Source: Celoporthe dispersa (Eukaryota; Ascomycota; Sordariomycetes; Diaporthales; Cryphonectriaceae). From it: 64,000 bases of DNA. The stretch lies in NCBI GenBank assembly GCA_016584495.1, contig WAID01000007.1:2156001-2220000 (forward strand). Reading direction: 5' to 3'. Shown here piece by piece: positions 57,656 through 64,000 of this stretch. Position 1 is the first letter of the stretch; the number at the start of each line of letters is the position of its first letter. The translations under genes were made by a program, and so were the position numbers. The notes under the pieces are model-generated. The model had not been told where the DNA came from. It made no database searches and worked only from the letters and a program-made list of their open reading frames with translations.

Positions 57656-59841
57656 CGCCCTGATGGCCGCCACAGGTCGAAAAAGCGAAGTACGACCTCA
57701 ACTGACGCAGAGAGGTGCAGCGGCCGGATATGAAGATCCAGTACACCTAGATGACTCGACGACTCGACAACCACAACCTCAGCGCCCCCTACCCGCCACT
57801 ATCAAACACTCAACTATTCCCATCACCAAAAGCGAAAAATGTCACGAGAGACGGACAAAAGGGCAGATTGAAGAAGAAAGGATTAGGATGCTCACTCCAG
57901 CAGGCGGGGGACGCGAGAACGGGGCTTCGGCCTGCCGTTCTTGCCGTTCCAGCGTTTCTCCTCTTCTCTTGTTTTGTATCAACAGGATATCCATCTCATA
58001 CATGGATTTTGCTCGCCGTGTCGATCGGCAAAGCATTACAACAACACCACCCAGGCCCCATCAGGTAGTGTGGAGGAAAGACTAAAAGGGAGATGACGAG
58101 AGATTATATATGTGCATGTTCATGGACAACTCGGGCGGGTAGCATCTGGGAGCAAAAATATCTAGGGGCGAGGTGAGACTTTTTTTTTTTTTTTTTTGGA
58201 GGAAGGATAATGCTTATATATACCACGACCAACAAATGTCATAGCGGTACCCAAAAGGTTGTCACTTTTGTATTCCGAGACATGCTGCTACCCCCGAGGC
58301 TTGGTTTTTACTTTTTGCCTGTATGGCTGCTTGCTGGTGCGGTGGTTAGTCCCGCCTCCCCTCCCCTCCCCCTCCCCTCTCCCCCCCCTTTTTTTTTCTT
58401 TCCCCTTCCCTTGTCTTTCCTATTTTACCCATCTGTGCCTTGAAGACAAAGCTAGCGGTCTGATTGGGCGTTGGGCCGCCTGTCATGCGATGCACTGCGA
58501 TGCGATGCAATGCGCTGTGATATTTTACTGCTCCAGCTGCGTCGACCTCGCATCACATTACCGGAAGCAACTAGAGGGCGCATAGCTGGTTGGTCTGTTG
58601 CTGAACCCCATGGCGCTTCCACCCGCCGAATGAGAGCTGTACAGATCAGGTGATTGTGGGACGAGCATGCAGCCCTGTCTTGTCCACCTGCTTCAGAGAG
58701 CATGCCGGCTTCCCCCAGCCCTCTCTTTCTCCGTCTGTCTGGTCGGCGGCATCTTGGGCCGGGCACGTGTTGCCTCGCGAGCTTCTCCCTCGCCTCGGCA
58801 AACCCTGGTGATCCTGCATATGGATCGACACGACCTCCCCCTCTTTTCTATTATTGATTATGTAAGACCGGTATCCTGATCGCTCGCGCCTGTCTGCGTG
58901 CAGCCGGCGCAGTGCTGTTTGCCCAGATCGGCGGGTTGGGTCGCCGTGGTACAGCTACCGATTGAGACGAGCCGAATCTGGGTAAAGATCGGGGGGTTTT
59001 TTGCCTGAGAAGCATGTGATTCTATGCTCGACTGCAATGCCTAAGCCCTGTTTAGATTCGGCGCAGGTACATTTGCTGGACAGGACAGCCACCCGAAGAG
59101 GTGTGTGCCTCTCTGGGCGATGACCTGAAGCGAGGAGAAGCTATCACTCGAAATGTTTTCACACTCCCAGATCTTTTCATCTCCCTGGAGAGACAAATGA
59201 TACAAGGTTAGAAATTTCATGAGAGTCTATGCCCGAGACGTGAGGACCGAAGCGGCGTTGCGCCTTCGGGGCCCTCGGGTCTAAGTGGACGGAGGTCACA
59301 GATTAGGTAGGCGGTTTCTCCTTACCCATACCGTACACGTACAGCCTGCTATGTGTGCTTGTATATTTAGCGCTAGATTTAGGTAGAAAGTACATCATCG
59401 ATCGTTCATGCCGTCCATCCCATATGTAGCACCGGGGGGGGGGGGGAAGGAAGCCCCTCATCTCTCATACAGAGAAACAAACTGAACTACTGTGCTTAAA
59501 GGGAGCCCCACTCAGCCTCGGCCCTCTACTCTCCCTTGTGACAGCAGCCCTCTGGTTACTTTCCTTTTTCCCTTTCCTCAACAACCTTAGACCTCACAGA
59601 CTTTTCAGCTTGTGCACTCCCTAAAGAGCAAGATACTGCAGCTTGCCTTCGGTGATTTCTAGAAGCGTTGATTGTTATAGGTAAGCTATTTACCTCCAGA
59701 GCTCGAGCACGTATACGATGGTCTCTCTGATAGAGCCGTCGAGGGCCCGTATCAAGACTTACTTACACCTGATACAGACAACAAATACCTTGAGAGAATA
59801 CACATAGAGAAGAACCTCCAGCTTCTAGACATTCTATCATC
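57656..59841. other. Intergenic region, SDR to small conserved gene
   Basis: About 2.2 kb. It includes the SDR 3' end with a poly-T run at 58179-58198, CT-rich sequence at 58350-58420, a GCGAT-type short tandem near 58484-58512, and a G run at 59436-59447. The right half is presumably the promoter of the next gene. No gene was recognised. Confidence 0.5.
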
Positions 59842-60558
59842 ATGGCTGCCCCAGCAGACAAGACCATCCATGACCTCAATGGCACTTGGTCCCTGGTAAG
59901 GCCTCATCCCAGCCAAGCCCCCAAGAAGGAAATGTTGCACAACAGAATCTGGGCTGCAGATCTCAGATCTCACATGTCATGAGTTCTTCCCCTCCTATAC
60001 TGCCCTGCTCTCATTCTCCATGAGATATCACCGGCTGACGGAGAAACCCCTCCTCTCCCCATGCGAAAATAGAACAAGACGCTCTCGGACGACGTCGGCC
60101 CGGCCCTCGAGCTCCAGGGGGTAGGCTGGCTGACGCGCAAGGCGATCGGTCTGGCCTCCGTGACGCTGCACGTCAAGCAGTACGTGAGCGAGGACGGGAA
60201 GGAACACATCGACATCGAGCAGACGGCCACCGGCGGGCTCAAGGGCACGAGCGAGCACCGCGAGGTGGACAACCAGTGGCGCGAGCACAAGGACTGGCTG
60301 TTCGGGCGCGTGCGCGGCCGCAGCCAGTTCGTCACCGAGGTCCCCGGGGGCGACGCGTACCTGCTGAGCAACTGGGAGGAGGGCACGACCGAGTGGCTCT
60401 TCAGCCTTGTCGAGAGCCTCGACAGCGGGTGGACCGCGCGGCAGACGTGGGGCTTCCAGCAGGTCAAGGGGGAGAGGCGGTACGTGCGGAACGTGGTGGT
60501 CGAGAAGGGAGAGAAGAGGGCCGAGATCCGGATGGTCTATGACTGGATCCCGCAGTAA
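59842..60558 (+). CDS. Conserved fungal small protein, probable lipocalin-like fold
   Basis: Predicted 179-aa protein. Exons are 59842-59895 and 60073-60558, a phase 0 junction with a GTAAGG donor and an AATAG acceptor. The sequence begins HDLNGTWSLNKTLSDDVGPA, followed by LQGVGWLTRKAIGLASVTLH and alternating hydrophobic strands with many Trp, Tyr and Glu, ending RMVYDWIPQ. The opening NGTW and the strand pattern recall lipocalin or fatty-acid-binding-like proteins common in filamentous fungi, where they are annotated only as hypothetical. There is no signal peptide or membrane segment, so it is probably cytosolic. The ligand and role are unknown. The start is the first ATG of the frame, in context ATCATGG. 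Confidence 0.8.
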
Positions 60559-61230
60559 GAGTGAGAACCGCAGCGCCGGAGGGGATGGTCTAGGACGTGG
60601 GCGTTCCTAGTATGCCTGGGGAGGTTGGAGGGCACCTCTGTACTTGCTTTTACTGGTCTGGGGATCCTATCGGGCGATCATTTGCAACCGAGGAATGGTC
60701 ACAGAGCTCCGAGGAAGCATGGCTCCTTATTCCTACGATCTCACCAAGAGGACACACCTTTCATGAACCACCTGCCGTCTATCCTTCCGTGATTATTTCC
60801 TTCTAATAAACCCGTCATGAGTGACTTGCATCTCTTTTGAACCTTGACCAGATCAAGCGAGCAGATGAGAAGTTGATTCATCTTGTCTCCGGAACGATCA
60901 GTCTCCCTAACCATGACCTGTTGAAAGGGCATTCCCCCCCACCCCCACCCACCCAAATGCCCCAGACCCTAAAAAGACACCATGCCATCGAACGCCTGTA
61001 GATGACCTCGAGTTTGCTCCTCCATGGGCCGCCCTCCATTCTATGAGGGTATCTCTCTTTTCCTCTTGCAAATTTCGGGTCCGATAAAGATATGGTCTCG
61101 AGAGACCACCGTGCCTTGGTCCTAGCTGCGGCGCGAAGGGCCGCGTCCTCTGTCGCATCTTCACATTCCGTCACCCCCGTCATCCCCGGTCCATCATCAG
61201 CCCAGCTCCGGCAACCCCCAAACCTCCCTC
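60559..61230. other. Convergent 3' intergenic region
   Basis: About 670 bp between convergent stop codons, with a C-rich run at 60932-60954 and AATAAA-like sequence near 60804-60810 on the plus strand. No gene was recognised. Confidence 0.5.
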
Positions 61231-61840
61231 CTAAGCCGGCCGTCTCTTCACGAACTCCTCCAGATCGGCCCTCGTCGCGACGCCCAGGACGAACCGGCGG
61301 TTGTCGTCCGTGACGACGGCGAACTCCTGCTTCTGGCCGGCGGTCTCGGCACCCTCGAAGAAGGCCTCGAGCTCCTCCAGCGGCGTGTCCATGGTGATGA
61401 CCTTGTACTTCTTGCCCTTGCGCTGGAAGCGGGTCATGGCGCTGGCGATGTGGTCGTCGGGCTTGGCCTTGCCGCCGTCGAGGAGGGCCTGCAGCTGGGG
61501 GATGGCGATGTAGCCGAGGAGGCTGCGGGTCTCGCTGTCGACGATGGTGAGATGGGTGTAGTCGCGCTCGAAGGCGAGGGTCAGGGCGAGGGATATGGGG
61601 TCCGAGGGCGTGAGGGAGAGGGCTGCGGGGGGCTGGAGGTCTTCTACTGCGGCCTGCATGCGATTCCTGGCATGTCAGCGGATCATCCTTCTCACGGCCC
61701 TGTGCAGGCCCTGTGTGGTCGTAAGCGGGGTTGGTCCTACGTACGCCGCGATATCGAGATGCCCACTTCGAGACGAAGGGTGTTGCGCTGGGCGCCTCGG
61801 CCGGGGTTGTTGAGGGCTGTGCCATGATGCCGGTCGCCAT
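61231..61840 (-). CDS. Tandem CBS-domain protein
   Basis: Predicted 172-aa protein. Exons are 61840-61745 and 61653-61231. The acceptor at 61656-61654 (GCATGCAG) is chosen because it gives phase 0 and joins WASRYRG to AAVEDLQPPAALSLTPSDPI; the more upstream CCAG would break the frame. It has a CTGAC branch site. Two CBS motifs follow. The first has DPISLALTLAFERDYTHLTI and the strand-turn SLLGYIAIPQL (about residues 45-95). The second has YKVITMDTPLEELEAFFEG and FAVVTDDNRRFVLGVATRAD (about 110-165). A CBS pair usually binds adenosine nucleotides. Nothing else is attached, so this is a stand-alone sensor of unknown partner. The short N-terminus is Ala/Pro/Thr-rich. It is divergent from MIR1. 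Confidence 0.87.
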
Positions 61841-62880
61841 GGTGGGCAGTGGGCCAGGTGACAAGGACAGATCTGTGGCCTGTGGTGTAGGGTGAGCTCC
61901 TTGGTCTGCCGCGCGGGCCCTGGTCGGGAAGCTCGTTCTCTCGAGACACCTGTCGGCCGTGGTGATGGCGGTAGAGGTGGTGGCTGTGGAGCAGGTGTCT
62001 TGCGATCTCTTAGCCAAGTACTTTATTTTAGCGCTGGGATACAGTATTCAAGCTGTGGGGCTGCCGCCCGGCCCTGGTGGGACCCGGCCTTCCGTCCAGT
62101 CGTGCGCATTCGGCCGAGAGGGACTGACGTCGTGCCGCTCACGATCACTACTAGTAAATGAAATTATATCTATATGACACCAAACAGATCTAGATTGCAT
62201 CCGTCTTCAGCATGTAGGGGAAATTTTATTCTCGTCAATGTGTGTGTGAGGTCAGCTATGGCAGGTAAAGGTGGCTTGATAGCCAACCAGCGATAATGAA
62301 GATGGTAGGTGGAAGAAAACCCGTCGACGTCACTGGGGGGGGGGTGTCAAGTGGTGCTTGCTTACTGCCTGCTTTTCCGCTCAGAGATGGGGGGTTCAGG
62401 TGGTTGGTTGGTTTGGGGGAGCCTTTTTTTTTTGTTTTGGAGAGCTCACAAGCAATGCCTGGCAGCCCCCAACCCCCCTTCGTCGGTGCTTGTCACGCCT
62501 CCATCCTCTCCAATTTCCAAGATAGCGGACTTGATCCAACACATCATCTCTTGACCAGTCCTCCCAGTCCCACCCTCGACTTGAGTGCATTGGTTGGTCG
62601 ATTGGAACAACACTCTACATCATCAGCCCTTCTTCAAGGCAAGTGACATCGAGCTTACAAGTGAGAGATCCTTCTTGTTGGTCTTTATCTCCGTTTATGA
62701 CCGGTTTCATCCTTTCCCCTTGACCTTTCACGGGGAATACCGGGAGTCCGTTCTTGCCTAGTGCTTATTTATACCTCGATAGCGATTAAACCTACCTCCT
62801 ACCTCGAGATCCAAAGGGCTTCCAGCTCACCGATGATAGCTCAGGTAGCCGCATGAGAGCCAACCCCTCTGCCTCACAAG
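61841..62880. promoter_or_regulatory. Divergent CBS-protein/MIR1 promoter region
   Basis: About 1 kb between divergent starts, with a G run at 62335-62343 and a T run at 62425-62434. No other gene was recognised. Confidence 0.5.
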
Positions 62881-64000
62881 ATGTCGCACCTCTACCCTCG
62901 CTACGAGGTCCTCCAGAAGACCTTCCCGAACCAGTCCAGGGATGGGCTGAAGGCACGAAGCAGCAGCAGCAGCAGCGGTGGAGCCACTCCGTACCAGGCT
63001 CGCATGGACCTCTACTCTGCCTACTCGAGCATAGAGGACAAGGCCAAGAAGCTCTCTGCTGAGGCGACCGCCGAGTTCAACAAGGCCTCTGCTTCTGCGC
63101 AGGCCAAGAGCGGCCAGATCGAGCTCTTCTCCGGCAAGTACTATGCCGCGTGTACCTTTGGTGGGATGCTGGCCTGTGTGAGTCGAGATATCCTCATGCC
63201 TCGTGATCATCTTCCTGGACTCAACGTACTCATACCACGCTGCAGGGCCTGACACACACGGCTGTCACACCTCTCGACGTCGTCAAGACGCGACGGCAGG
63301 TGGACTCCAAGCTGTACACCGGCAACTTCCAGGCCTGGGGCAAGATCTACCGGACCGAGGGTCTCCGTGGTATCTTCACCGGCTGGAGCCCTACGTTCTT
63401 TGGCTACTCCGCCCAGGGCGCCTTCAAGTATGGCTGGTATGAGTACTTCAAGAAGACCTACGCGGACATCGCCGGTCCTGAGGCTGCCCACAAGTACAAG
63501 ACCGGCCTCTACCTTGCTGCCTCCGCCTCTGCCGAGTTCCTGGCCGACATTGCTCTGTGCCCCTTCGAATCGGTCAAGGTGAGGATGCAGGCGACGATCC
63601 CGAGCCCTTATACTGGCACATTCCACGGCATCAGCACGATCACCGCCACCGAAGGGTTTGGTGGTCTCTACAAGGGTCTCTACCCGCTCTGGGGCCGACA
63701 GATCCCGTATACCATGATGAAGTTGGTCTTCCCCCCTCCATAAGCCGTCTCCTGATCTGGACAGAATGTTTTGACCTAACGCTACGGCTAGGTTCGCCTC
63801 CTTCGAGACTATTGTCGAGATGATTTACGACCGCATGCCTGGCTCCAAGGACGACTACTCAAAGGCTACCCAGACTGGTGTCTCGTTCGTCGGTGGCTAC
63901 CTAGCCGGTATCCTGTGCGCTATCGTCTCTCACCCTGCCGATGTGATGGTCTCCAAGTTGAACGCCTACCGCAAGCCGGGAGAGTCGTTCGGAACAGTGA
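62881..64000 (+). CDS. MIR1: Mitochondrial phosphate carrier (partial at window edge)
   Basis: Mitochondrial inner-membrane phosphate carrier of the SLC25 family (Mir1/PiC type), importing phosphate with protons for ATP synthesis. Exons seen are 62881-63177, 63246-63721 and 63792 to the window edge, 327 codons so far; the gene continues beyond 64000. All three carrier signatures are present: PLDVVKTRRQ, PFESVKVRMQ and PADVMVSKLN. Also present are GWSPTFFGYSAQGAFKYGWY, FLADIALCPFESVKVRMQA and QIPYTMMKFASFETIVE, which identify the phosphate carrier subgroup. The N-terminus of about 85 residues before the first helix contains a Ser run (SSSSSS) encoded by AGC repeats. The third junction uses a weak donor (GTTGGT) with a CTAAC branch site and a CTAG acceptor, and rejoins MMK to FASFE in frame. 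Confidence 0.95.

Overview
The window is nuclear DNA of a filamentous ascomycete (Pezizomycotina, most likely a Sordariomycete). The signs are short GT-AG introns of about 50-370 nt with CTRAY branch sites, GC-rich coding sequence, genes on both strands without operons, and fungal proteins such as a CreB-type deubiquitinase, a Bem46-type hydrolase and an NF-X1-type zinc-finger protein. No virus, transposon, CRISPR array or secondary-metabolite cluster was recognised. Exon models come from reading frames, splice consensus and protein-family conservation only.

Layout: an AAAP amino-acid transporter (0.7-2.7 kb, +); an unrecognised disordered protein (3.9-6.1, -); an ERD1-like EXS protein (7.2-8.5, -) divergent from peroxin PEX10 (9.0-10.3, +); a LYAR-type zinc-finger protein (11.4-13.5, -); a 5-kb non-coding divergent region; a Bem46-like hydrolase (18.4-20.1, +); an NF-X1/FAP1-like RING and R3H protein (21.3-24.9, -); an intron-containing tRNA-Gly(GCC) (25.9-26.0, -); a small YqfO/NIF3-type protein (26.6-27.0, +); mitochondrial tRNA-t6A enzyme QRI7 with a long tail (27.6-30.7, +); proteasome subunit PRE2 (31.1-32.1, -) divergent from YOS1 (32.7-33.3, +); deubiquitinase CreB (34.5-37.3, -); a 4.3-kb gene-poor stretch; proteasome ubiquitin receptor RPN13 (41.6-43.3, -) divergent from ribosomal protein eL6 (43.9-44.9, +); dipeptidyl peptidase III (45.9-48.6, -) divergent from actin-capping protein beta (49.5-50.5, +); a 5.8-kb gene-poor stretch with a minisatellite; an atypical SDR (56.3-57.7, +); a small conserved fungal protein (59.8-60.6, +); a CBS-domain protein (61.2-61.8, -); and the mitochondrial phosphate carrier MIR1 (62.9 to the window edge, +).

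Most genes are single-copy housekeeping genes. Ubiquitin-proteasome functions are concentrated at 31-43 kb (PRE2, CreB, RPN13), with RING proteins at 9-10 kb and 21-25 kb. The most striking observation is that four highly conserved genes (the FAP1-like gene, PRE2, creB, RPN13) each carry one or two 1-2 nt indels in homopolymers or dinucleotide tracts that break otherwise perfectly conserved frames. Correcting each returns a whole-codon total, so consensus sequencing error is the likeliest cause. I found no convincing new biological system. The best leads are the frameshift pattern, the QRI7 tail with an altered SGGHT motif, an N-terminal presequence on DPP3, an SDR without its catalytic tyrosine, and introns that split catalytic codons.
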